Source: Akkermansiaceae bacterium
Lineage (GTDB): Bacteria > Verrucomicrobiota > Verrucomicrobiia > Verrucomicrobiales > Akkermansiaceae
Assembly (NCBI GenBank): GCA_903909905.1
Contig: CAIVXP010000388.1
Coordinates: forward strand, 1 to 6,144
DNA: 6,144 nt
Reading direction: 5' to 3'
The position numbers were made by a program, and so were the translations under genes. The notes under the pieces were generated by a model. That model did not search any database, was not told where the DNA came from, and saw nothing but the letters and a program-made list of their open reading frames with translations. This document shows, one piece after another, positions 1-6,144 of this stretch (position 1 is its first letter; each line of letters opens with the position of its first letter).

Positions 1-1016
1 ATCGCTGTCGGGTGATGGGCGAAATCGTCGACTACCTTGATGCCGTTGACCTCGCCTTTGAGTTCCTGGCGTCGAGCCACCCCTTCGAAGGAGTCGAGTC
101 CCGCCGAAATATCGCTTGGCGTCAATCCGGCGAAGCTAGCGGCAGCCGCAGCCATCGCGGCGTTACGGACATTGAACTCACCGGTCATCTGAACCGAGCA
201 TGACATGCCGCCAAGGGTGAATGAACTACGATGCTCATCGTATCTTACATTTTCGATGCGTAGACTGCAATTTTCCGAGAAGCCAACAGTTGTGATTGGG
301 CACGGCGCTTGTGCGGCAACCTGCAGACAGTTTGGATCATCCCCATTGATGAATGCCATGCCGGTGCGTGGCACAATGTTGAGCAGGCGGCGGAAGGTAA
401 GCTTGATTTCATCGAGCGACGCATAGATGTCAGCATGATCAAACTCGATGTTGTTGATGACGACGCATTCAGGCAGGTAATGAAGGAATTTCGAGCGTTT
501 GTCGAAGAAAGCAGTGTCGTATTCGTCGCCTTCGAGAACAGTGAATTCCGAATCAGTGAAACGCGCTCCGCAGCCAAGGTTTTTCGGCAGTCCGCCAATC
601 ATGAAGCCGGGATTTTTTCCTGCATTCTCCAGCAGCCACGCGAGCATCGAAGCGGTGGTTGTTTTTCCATGGGTGCCAGAGACAATGAAGTTTCTTTTTC
701 CGCGCAGGAAATACTCTTTCATCACCTCGGGCAGAGAATGATAGAGAAGTTTGCGTTCGAGTGATGCCTCTGCTTCCGGATTGCCTCGGGAAATCGCATT
801 GCCAATGATGACTACATCCGTATCAGCAGGGATATTTTTTTCATCATACCCTTCACTGATATTTATTCCTTGGTCGCGCAGAAAATCCGACATTGGCGGA
901 TAGACATTGGCATCGGATCCAGTGACGGCGAAACCGCGCTGTTTCATAGCAGCGGCCACGGCTCCCATGGCCGTGCCGCAGATGCCGGTGAAGTGGAAAT
1001 TTGACTTTGCAGACAT
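1..1016 (-). CDS. mpl: Murein peptide ligase Mpl (UDP-MurNAc:tripeptide ligase), C-terminus cut off by the window edge
   Basis: A cytoplasmic Mur-ligase-family enzyme. Mpl joins the recycled tripeptide L-Ala-gamma-D-Glu-meso-DAP to UDP-MurNAc using ATP, returning cell-wall turnover products to peptidoglycan synthesis. My translation of the reverse strand gives 338 uninterrupted codons from ATG 1016-1014 to base 3. The N-terminal nucleotide-binding motif FTGICGTAMG is at residues 9-18, the ATP-binding P-loop GTHGKTTT at 114-121, EGDEYDTAFFDKRSKF at 162-177, NNIEFDHAD at 188-196, and DDFAHHPTA at 330-338, where the window ends. The ICGT start and the DEYDTAFFDKRSKF and DDFAHHPTA signatures fit Mpl better than its paralogue MurC. 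The E. coli enzyme has about 457 residues, so roughly 120 residues of the substrate-binding C-terminal domain lie outside. The start is chosen because the N-terminal motif begins at the usual distance from it; no Shine-Dalgarno is visible upstream. It lies 144 bases after the lipoprotein gene, so it may have its own promoter. Confidence 0.93.
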   Translation of the reverse strand, partial: MSAKSNFHFTGICGTAMGAVAAAMKQRGFAVTGSDANVYPPMSDFLRDQGINISEGYDEKNIPADTDVVIIGNAISRGNPEAEASLERKLLYHSLPEVMKEYFLRGKRNFIVSGTHGKTTTASMLAWLLENAGKNPGFMIGGLPKNLGCGARFTDSEFTVLEGDEYDTAFFDKRSKFLHYLPECVVINNIEFDHADIYASLDEIKLTFRRLLNIVPRTGMAFINGDDPNCLQVAAQAPCPITTVGFSENCSLRIENVRYDEHRSSFTLGGMSCSVQMTGEFNVRNAAMAAAAASFAGLTPSDISAGLDSFEGVARRQELKGEVNGIKVVDDFAHHPTA

Positions 1017-1160
1017 TACTGGTGGAACGCTAAATGCTTGGGCTAGTCATGCCAACTCGGAATTGAGAAAGCATCGAGGAAATCCTCAAGCGATCGGATT
1101 GCCCCATCTGAGGCCGTTTTTCTTATCGCGACTGCCCAAAGCATCAAGAACCGCGAGCTT

Positions 1161-2096
1161 CTACATTCCGCGCAATTTCTTTTGTTCGGCGATCCATGCG
1201 CGATCGGCGTCGGAAAGCCGGTCTTCGCGGGTTTTTGAGCGAGTGCCATCGGGCTCGATGAGAGTAAGGTCGCCATTCGCGTATCCGGTCAGTTTGGCAA
1301 AAACGCTGAGACCTCTTCGGTCCTTCCATTCCCGATAGCCTTTGGCTTCAAGATCGGAGCGCCATTGGCAGCGGGATTCTGTCGCGACATTCACAGCATG
1401 TTTGATCTTACCCCAAAGGTAATTTGCATCGCCACGCTTGTAACCGCGGTATCGTCCGATCACCTCCCCGCTGGGGCCGATCATGATGACCGATGGGTGA
1501 CCAAGCACGCGGTACTGTTTCTTGAGCTTGGCCACGTGGTTTTGCATGTCGATGCGCAGAGATTCCTTGTCGTCGAGCCCGATGTCGGGGTCCTCGATTT
1601 TCACATTTGAATCAAGCTTCAGGCGCACAAGGTTTTCGGCTGCCCATTTTTCGAAATCCGGTGTGGAGAAAAGTTCTTGTGACAAGGCTTTGCACATCGG
1701 GCTTTGCGCAGAATCGGTGAACCAGATCAGAAGAGCCCGGCTTTCTCGCGTGGCTCGGCGTTTGGCGATGCTCTCGCTTGATTCCCATGGGCCGCGGCGT
1801 TTTTTCGATTCGGCTAAAATTGTTGAAAGCTCAGGCGTCTCCGCGTCCGGGTCATCCGGATTGGTGAAGAAGATTTCGCTTTCAGGCGTGATGCCCGCGA
1901 CTGGCGCAGCTGGCTGGGTGGTGCCTCCCGGAGCAACCGGCGTCCCTGGCGCGTTGTTTTCCTTTGCCCGCAATTGCGGCGGGATCCCGGTGCTGCCAAA
2001 TGGCGAGGCTTGGCTATTTGCAGTGGGGTCTTTTTTGACGCCACACGAGCAGACCGTGAGGCATGCGAGCAGTGCAAATGGTTTGTCGATCCGCAT
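1161..2096 (-). CDS. Predicted lipoprotein with thioredoxin-like fold and C-terminal SHD1-like domain
   Basis: A 311-residue predicted envelope protein of unknown specific function. The N-terminus has a short basic and hydrophobic signal with lipobox-like cysteines. LLAC (C12) and VCSC (C18) are both possible acylation sites, and C18 follows the longer hydrophobic stretch. A Pro/Gly/Ala-rich linker covers about residues 25-70. A thioredoxin-like region covers about 118-240: a RALLIWFTDS strand, a helix starting SPMCKAL (S132 to C135), and a HPSVIMIGPSGEVIGRY segment with the expected cis-proline near 201. The usual CxxC has become SxxC, so dithiol oxidoreductase activity is doubtful. Residues 254-305 (YREWKDRRG...GDLTLIEPDGT...LSDADRAWI) resemble the SHD1 module that verrucomicrobial and planctomycete surface proteins carry. 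The frame can also start at GTG 2099 one codon earlier; ATG 2096 is preferred. It starts 27 bases after the preceding gene ends and terminates with TAG. Domain calls are by eye; role and partners are unknown. Confidence 0.85.
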   Translation of the reverse strand: MRIDKPFALLACLTVCSCGVKKDPTANSQASPFGSTGIPPQLRAKENNAPGTPVAPGGTTQPAAPVAGITPESEIFFTNPDDPDAETPELSTILAESKKRRGPWESSESIAKRRATRESRALLIWFTDSAQSPMCKALSQELFSTPDFEKWAAENLVRLKLDSNVKIEDPDIGLDDKESLRIDMQNHVAKLKKQYRVLGHPSVIMIGPSGEVIGRYRGYKRGDANYLWGKIKHAVNVATESRCQWRSDLEAKGYREWKDRRGLSVFAKLTGYANGDLTLIEPDGTRSKTREDRLSDADRAWIAEQKKLRGM

Positions 2097-2123
2097 CACG
2101 GTAAACGCCAGCAGTTTTGTGGC

Positions 2124-3200
2124 TTACTCTTTGAGCCTGATTGGGGTGCCGCAATGGGTGCAGCGGAACCAGCGGAAAAGGATGATGTGCAGGCACAGAG
2201 GAAAGATGTAACCGAGCACCCGGACGTGGTGCGCCCGTGAATTTTTGAGATGGGTTTTGGGCACGAAGAGCTTTTGGCAGCAAACCCTGCAACTTCCCAT
2301 GTTGCCCAAGACGAAATAAATCAAGCCTGCGGGCGGCACAAGGAATGGAATTATGATCAGCCATGAAGGCACCCAAGAAAAAAACTTCGGCATATGCGTG
2401 GATGACAGCAGAAGAAAGGCTGAGACGATGGCCAAGGGAATGGAGACCATCATCAGCACGGTTGACACCGCGCCAAAATAAATCAGCAGGGGGTTCTTGT
2501 GAAGAATGCCACGCAAATACCAACGCGAGTTGGGATCACGACCTTCATTGGTTTCTTTGCGCGGCGCGCGGATCAATGCGATCCGATCCGATTCGGCTGA
2601 ATGCGATGATTTGGCGGGTTGAAAATCCTTGCTGCTGAGCCCGTCAAACGACCGGAGGCGTGAGGTGTCGATTTCGAGTTTGGGCGCGTTGACTTCGGAG
2701 AGCCGGACAAAACCGCTGGCGTTGCTGGCTTTGGCGCTGGCGTTGCTGGCTTTGAAAATGGCGGGTGGATCGCCCACTGCGAGCTCGCTGTTGAGACGGC
2801 ATGCGATTTCCAGTTCATCCAACGGAATTCCCGATGGCACATCGGAAACCCCCAGATGGTTTTCCACCAACAAGCGGGCGGGGAGGGGGATTGCCACGGG
2901 TGAGGATTGCAGAAGTTCTCGCGCCGAGGATTTGCCGGGGGCTGCATCCGACTCGGCGTCACCATCGATGGCCAAATCGGTGATGCCTGAAATTTCCCTC
3001 GCGGAATCGATCCATTGTTGAAGTTGTGCCGCATCCGGCAATGACTTCACGATTTGCAGCAGTTGATTGGCGCGCTCCAGTTCGCGTTGCAGCAGACCAA
3101 GGCTGACCTTTGCAAGAGCGCCCGCATTTTGGAAACCCGCAGCCTCGAGAAGTTCGAGTGAGTCCTTGTCGATTCTATCGATGCGGTTGATACGGATCAT
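2124..3200 (-). CDS. Hypothetical membrane protein with N-terminal helical (DUF4332/HhH-like) region and C-terminal split zinc ribbon
   Basis: A 358-residue protein I cannot name. Residues 12-75 are helical, with a pattern (LELLEAAGFQNAGALAKVS, then PDAAQLQQWIDSAREISG) like the helix-hairpin-helix-related DUF4332 type; this match is by eye. Residues 76-230 are low in hydrophobicity and probably mostly linker, and include a duplicated KASNAS heptad at about 150-162. Two strong hydrophobic segments follow at about 237-266 and 278-299, and a weaker one at 328-342. A C-x2-C (C304, C307, plus C308) precedes the weak segment and a second C-x2-C (C347, C350 in CTHCGTPIRL) follows it. Together they look like one zinc ribbon split by about 40 residues, with HH at 324-325 between the pairs. 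The protein may be an inner-membrane protein with a cytoplasmic N-terminal domain. The start at ATG 3200 lies 53 bases after the valS stop, and translation ends at TAA. No ribosome binding site is obvious. Function is unknown; position suggests co-transcription with valS. Confidence 0.85.
   Translation of the reverse strand: MIRINRIDRIDKDSLELLEAAGFQNAGALAKVSLGLLQRELERANQLLQIVKSLPDAAQLQQWIDSAREISGITDLAIDGDAESDAAPGKSSARELLQSSPVAIPLPARLLVENHLGVSDVPSGIPLDELEIACRLNSELAVGDPPAIFKASNASAKASNASGFVRLSEVNAPKLEIDTSRLRSFDGLSSKDFQPAKSSHSAESDRIALIRAPRKETNEGRDPNSRWYLRGILHKNPLLIYFGAVSTVLMMVSIPLAIVSAFLLLSSTHMPKFFSWVPSWLIIIPFLVPPAGLIYFVLGNMGSCRVCCQKLFVPKTHLKNSRAHHVRVLGYIFPLCLHIILFRWFRCTHCGTPIRLKE
2714..2755 (-). 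repeat. Two tandem copies of a 21-base unit inside the membrane-protein gene
   Basis: Bases 2714-2734 and 2735-2755 are identical except for the last base (g versus a). The unit length is a multiple of three, so the reading frame is kept and the protein gains a duplicated heptad containing KASNAS at residues about 150-162, in the low-complexity linker before the membrane segments. The near-perfect identity suggests a recent slippage duplication, and copy number could vary between strains. Confidence 0.85.
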
Positions 3201-3253
3201 TGCATGATTGATTGTTTCGACAGTCTAGAGGTCAGATTGCGAGTTGCAAGTCG

Positions 3254-5290
3254 TCATGACAGGGCGGCCAGCATCTCGCCGAGTTGGGCCAGTTTTTGGC
3301 GCCAGTCCTCGAGGCGGGCCTTTTCCTGCTCGACCACATCAGCGGGTGCGCGATCGACAAACGAGGCATTGCCGAGTTTGCCTTCACACTTTTTGACTTC
3401 CTGGCGGACGCGTTCGATTTCCTTGGAGATCCTTGCGCGCTCGGCCTCGACATCAATCAGCCCCTCGAGCGGCATGTAAACCTCGCCGACTGGTGTGATG
3501 GTGGCAGGGGTCCCCTTGGGGGGCTCGTAGGCCGAATCGAGCTCGATGGCGCCAGCGCCAGCCAGCAGGGCAAGCACTTTGCTTTCGGCCGCGAGCCAGG
3601 AGCTTGCGCCGCGAACCACGAAGCGCACATCCTTGCGTGATCCGACTTGATACTCGGCCTTCAGGTTGCGCATGCGTGCGGCTGATTCATAAACTGCGTT
3701 TGCCTGATCTCGTGCTGCTGCGGCGTTGCCTGTGATGAGCGGAATGCTGGGAAGCAATTTTTGCATCACAAACTCGCCCGTAGCCACATAACCCATTCGT
3801 GCGGAAAGCTCCTCGGCAATGTGCGGCATGTACGGGCTCAACAACTGCAGGTAACGGCTCATCACCGCATCGAAGGTGGCGAGCGTGGCGGCGCGTTCCT
3901 CGGGCGTGGCGCTTTCGCGCAGATCCAACTTCACCGCTTCGAGGAACTTGTCGCAGAAGTCATTCCACAGGAATTCATAAAGGCGTTGTGCGATTTCGCC
4001 GAAGCGATAGTCGGCATATGCTTCCTCGAGGTCGGCGGCCAGTTCGTCGAGCCTGGCCATGACATTGATGTGGTAGGGCGGCAGTTTGCCGGTGTCCGTG
4101 ATCGCCTCGCAGCGCTCGGTGCCAGCCATTTGGCGGAAACGGCAGGCGTTGTAGAGCTTGTTGGCGAAATTGCGGCCTTCCTCGACCGCACTTTCGTCAA
4201 AGCGAAGGTCGGCACCCACGGGCGCGATGCGCAGAAGCCCGAAGCGCAGGCCGTCGGCACCATATTTTTCCATCAGGTCGATCGGATCGGGCGAATTGCC
4301 AAGCGATTTGCTCATCTTGCGGCCCTGCAGGTCGCGGATGATCGAGGTGAAAAACACATTGCCGAATGGAATTTCCCCCGCGAAGCGGAAGCCGGCCATG
4401 ATCATGCGCGCGACCCAGAAGAAGAGAATGTCCGGGCCAGTTACTAGATCCGTCGTAGGATAAAATTTCGCAAGTGTCGGGCTTTTTTCGCCGACATCGG
4501 CCATCGTGGCGAAAGGCCACAGCCATGATGAGAACCATGTGTCCATCACGTCCTCGTCGCGGGTCCAGTTGGCCGCGTCGGCGGGCGGCTCGACGCCGAC
4601 ATGAATGTCGCCTGCAGTCAGGTTGGCCATGTCGAGCGACTCGGCATTTTTGAGGGCCTCGAGCTTGTCCTTGCGATACCACACGGGGATTTGATGGCCC
4701 CACCAGAGCTGGCGGCTGATGCACCAGTCCTGCAAATTTTCCATCCAATGCGCGTAGGTCTTTGCCCAGCGCTCGGGGCGGAACTTGATCTCGCCATTGG
4801 CCACCGCGTCGGCGGCCTCCTTGACGCATGGGTACTTGAGAAACCACTGCATCGAGATGCGCGGCTCGACCGGCACATGCGCACGCTCGGAAAAGCCGAC
4901 ATTGTTGTCGTACTCCTCGACCTTAAGCAGGAGCCCCATTTCCTCGAGCATGGCCGCGGCTTTTTTGCGCGCCACGAAGCGGTCGAGCCCGTGAAGCTCC
5001 GTGCACTGCGGGCAATCGATGCGGCCATCGGGCGTGAGCACATCGATGATCTCGAGCCCGTGGCGCTTGCCGATTTCGAAGTCGGCCTTGTCGTGCGCCG
5101 GCGTGATCTTGAGAGCGCCCGTGCCGAACTCGATGTCGACATGCTCGTCGGCGATGATCGGGATTTCCACCTGCGGAAAGGGTCGCAGCACCTTGCGGCC
5201 GATGTGCTTGGCAAAGCGCGGATCCTTCGGGTTCACCGCCACAGCGACATCACCCATCAGCGTTTCGGGGCGCGTCGTGGAAATTTCCAA
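3254..5290 (-). CDS. valS: Valyl-tRNA synthetase, editing/KMSKS/anticodon/C-terminal part, downstream of an in-frame amber codon
   Basis: This is the downstream part of valyl-tRNA synthetase, which charges tRNA-Val in the cytoplasm and hydrolyses mischarged Thr-tRNA-Val. It is in the same frame as the upstream part, separated only by TAG 5296-5294 and one TAT codon. TTG 5290-5288 is simply the first possible start after the stop and has no ribosome binding site. Numbered on the full-length frame (892 codons from 5932), it holds the editing-domain entry TTRPET (219-224), a CPQC pair (307-310), ISRQLWWGHQIPVWY (405-419), DVMDTWFSS (462-470), the ATP-binding loop KMSKS (539-543), and the start of the anticodon-binding helices at RNFANKLYNACRF (587-599). 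A charged C-terminal coiled-coil arm (about 823-890), typical of bacterial ValRS, closes it. The stop is TGA 3256-3254. All these motifs look intact, with no decay, so this is not an old pseudogene. Whether the two halves are made as one protein depends on the amber codon. Confidence 0.93.
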   Translation of the reverse strand: MEISTTRPETLMGDVAVAVNPKDPRFAKHIGRKVLRPFPQVEIPIIADEHVDIEFGTGALKITPAHDKADFEIGKRHGLEIIDVLTPDGRIDCPQCTELHGLDRFVARKKAAAMLEEMGLLLKVEEYDNNVGFSERAHVPVEPRISMQWFLKYPCVKEAADAVANGEIKFRPERWAKTYAHWMENLQDWCISRQLWWGHQIPVWYRKDKLEALKNAESLDMANLTAGDIHVGVEPPADAANWTRDEDVMDTWFSSWLWPFATMADVGEKSPTLAKFYPTTDLVTGPDILFFWVARMIMAGFRFAGEIPFGNVFFTSIIRDLQGRKMSKSLGNSPDPIDLMEKYGADGLRFGLLRIAPVGADLRFDESAVEEGRNFANKLYNACRFRQMAGTERCEAITDTGKLPPYHINVMARLDELAADLEEAYADYRFGEIAQRLYEFLWNDFCDKFLEAVKLDLRESATPEERAATLATFDAVMSRYLQLLSPYMPHIAEELSARMGYVATGEFVMQKLLPSIPLITGNAAAARDQANAVYESAARMRNLKAEYQVGSRKDVRFVVRGASSWLAAESKVLALLAGAGAIELDSAYEPPKGTPATITPVGEVYMPLEGLIDVEAERARISKEIERVRQEVKKCEGKLGNASFVDRAPADVVEQEKARLEDWRQKLAQLGEMLAALS

Positions 5291-5293
5291 ATA

Positions 5294-5296
5294 CTA
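5294..5296 (-). other. valS: In-frame amber (TAG) codon interrupting valS
   Basis: Reading the minus strand, the codons run CCG GGT TAG TAT TTG GAA ATT TCC, so the conserved frame passes straight through a stop at codon 213 and continues with YLEISTTRPET. Both flanks are recognisable ValRS sequence and there is no net frameshift. A single base change from GAG, CAG, AAG, TCG, TTG, TGG or a Tyr codon would restore a sense codon. The codons after it (TAT TTG GAA ATT) are poorer in GC than most of the gene. The lipoprotein gene in this window ends with TAG, so TAG normally acts as a stop here. Confidence 0.9.
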
Positions 5297-5932
5297 ACCC
5301 GGCGCATCGGCGAGTTGGTATTTCATGAAATAAAGCTTCGACCGCTGCGGGGTCATGATGACCTCCTCGTCGGACAGCGCGGTCAGCGACACCGGGCACC
5401 AGTTGACCATCCGCTTGCCGCGATAAATGAGACCTTCCTTGAAGAGCTCGACGAACACATGACTCACCCACTTCGTGTAGGCTTCGTCCATCGTGAAGCG
5501 CTCGCGGCTCCAGTCGCAGGAGCATCCGAGGCGCTTGAGTTGCTTGATGATGATGTCGCCGTGTTTGTTTTTGAAATCCCAGATGCGCTTCAGAAACTCC
5601 TCGCGGCCGAGGTCGCGGCGGGTGAGCCCTTCGCTTTCGCGCAGCTCGCGTTCGACCTTGGCCTGCGTCGCGATGCCGGCATGGTCGGTACCAGGCAGCC
5701 AGAGGACCTCTTTGCCCTTTTGGCGGGCCCGCCTCGCGAGGATATCCTGCAGCGCGTTGTTGAGCACATGGCCGAGGTGCAAAATCCCGGTGACATTCGG
5801 CGGAGGGATGACAATCGAGTACGCATCCTTCGCCGAAGCCGGATTGGCTACGAAACATTTTCCCTCGAGCCAGGCGGCGTACCACTTGGTTTCAACCGCT
5901 CCCGGTTCGTAGGCTTTAGGCAATTCGGACAT
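5294..5932 (-). CDS. valS: Valyl-tRNA synthetase, N-terminal catalytic part ending at an in-frame amber codon
   Basis: The first 212 residues of valyl-tRNA synthetase. They contain the first half of the class I Rossmann catalytic domain. MSELPKAYEPGAVETKWYAAW is the typical ValRS N-terminus. The HIGH-type ATP-binding motif lies in PPPNVTGILHLGH (43-55; HLGH at 52-55), and LPGTDHAGIATQ (79-90) is the following signature. YRGKRMVNWCP (170-180) and the ALSDEE segment (185-190) lead towards the editing insertion, where TAG stops the frame. Alone this fragment lacks editing, KMSKS and anticodon-binding regions and should not charge tRNA. ATG 5932 is chosen because the recognisable family N-terminus begins there. 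An in-frame ATG at 5974 would add 14 residues (MLDKWRQLRQASAP). Neither start has a clear Shine-Dalgarno. With the downstream part the frame is 892 codons, within the normal ValRS size range. Confidence 0.92.
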   Translation of the reverse strand: MSELPKAYEPGAVETKWYAAWLEGKCFVANPASAKDAYSIVIPPPNVTGILHLGHVLNNALQDILARRARQKGKEVLWLPGTDHAGIATQAKVERELRESEGLTRRDLGREEFLKRIWDFKNKHGDIIIKQLKRLGCSCDWSRERFTMDEAYTKWVSHVFVELFKEGLIYRGKRMVNWCPVSLTALSDEEVIMTPQRSKLYFMKYQLADAPG

Positions 5933-6144
5933 CGGCGCGGATGCTTGCCTGAGCTGGCGCCATTTGTCCAGCATCGGGAGGCATCAGGGCCTACTTATGA
6001 AGCGAATTTGACCGCATTGGCCCTGCCCGGGCACTGGTAAAGGCTGGCCTTTTGTCGATAGCTCAATATGCGGCGTTAGTGCCTTGAGTTCGGATGTTTT
6101 TGCTCGAGATCTCGGCTTGGCGGGTGAGGGCCTTGCCCGACTGA
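5933..6144. other. Region upstream of valS; no firm gene, possible C-terminal end of an upstream minus-strand gene
   Basis: I see no tRNA, leader peptide, riboswitch or clear promoter here. On the minus strand one frame is open from 6143 to a TGA at 6065-6063 and would encode 26 residues (SGKALTRQAEISSKNIRTQG, then TNAAY, after a leading Gln). Its composition is plausible for the end of a protein entering from beyond the window, but I do not recognise it and the length is too short to be sure. Between that stop and valS are a small inverted repeat (6039-6052) and an 8-base palindrome gcccgggc at 6025-6032. Neither is convincing as a terminator because no T-run follows on the minus strand. The valS promoter, if local, would lie here. 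Confidence 0.3.

Noticed and set aside
1017..1070. Possible mpl promoter with a TTGGCA-like -35 box
   Set aside because: No acceptable -10 element lies at the right spacing on the minus strand, so the match is no better than chance.
1076..1087. Inverted repeat gaggaaatcctc in the gap before mpl
   Set aside because: A five-base stem with a two-base loop and no T-run is too small to be called a terminator or operator.
1522..2211. A 229-codon plus-strand open frame across the lipoprotein gene
   Set aside because: It is antisense to a protein with a signal sequence and recognisable domains, and it runs across a gene boundary. It is best read as a shadow frame.
3761..4447. A 228-codon plus-strand open frame inside valS
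   Set aside because: It is fully antisense to the ValRS KMSKS and anticodon-binding regions and resembles no protein family I know.
5294..5296. Pyrrolysine or selenocysteine insertion as the reason for the valS stop
   Set aside because: The codon is UAG, not the UGA used for selenocysteine. Position 213 is not a known catalytic site, and nothing in the window suggests pyrrolysine machinery.
4601..6040. A 479-codon open frame on the plus strand, antisense to valS
   Set aside because: It lies opposite unmistakable ValRS coding sequence, has no family motifs and shows the composition of a mirror frame in GC-rich coding DNA. Its length is a by-product of valS codon usage.
6039..6053. Inverted repeat (5-base stem, 4-base loop, then a T) as a possible terminator
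   Set aside because: The stem is short. The T-run is on the plus-strand side where no gene ends, and on the minus strand no T-run follows.

Overview
The window looks like a chromosomal housekeeping segment of a bacterium with moderately high GC content. The most likely group is Verrucomicrobiota, possibly the Akkermansia/Luteolibacter side. This rests mainly on a lipoprotein that joins a thioredoxin-like fold to a C-terminal SHD1-type module, a pairing I associate with that phylum and its PVC relatives. No rRNA, marker operon or database search was available, so the placement is an inference.

All recognisable genes are on the minus strand and read from the right edge to the left. From 6144 downwards there is first a roughly 210-base stretch with no firm gene. 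It may hold the last 26 codons of an upstream gene. Next comes valS (valyl-tRNA synthetase, start at 5932, stop at 3254-3256), which is complete from end to end except for one in-frame TAG codon at 5294-5296. After a 53-base gap comes a 358-residue membrane protein with an N-terminal helical or helix-hairpin-helix-like region and a C-terminal split CxxC/CxxC zinc-ribbon-like region (3200-2124). After another 27 bases comes the thioredoxin-like/SHD1 lipoprotein (2096-1161). Finally, after 144 bases, comes mpl (murein peptide ligase, start at 1016), which runs off the left edge with about a quarter of the protein missing.

Functionally the window combines translation (valS), cell-wall recycling (mpl) and two envelope proteins of unknown function. 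The same direction and short gaps would allow co-transcription of valS and the two middle genes. The 144-base gap before mpl leaves room for a separate promoter, but I cannot identify one. None of the four starts has a convincing Shine-Dalgarno sequence.

The most notable feature is the amber codon inside an otherwise intact, essential-type valS. It lies between the N-terminal catalytic part with the HIGH-type motif and the editing domain. The frame is identical on both sides. A sequencing or assembly error, a recent nonsense mutation, or amber suppression/readthrough could each explain it. The neighbouring lipoprotein gene ends in TAG, which argues against wholesale reassignment of TAG. I found no mobile element, CRISPR array, tRNA, rRNA or defence-type cassette, and no clear sign of a new multi-gene system.
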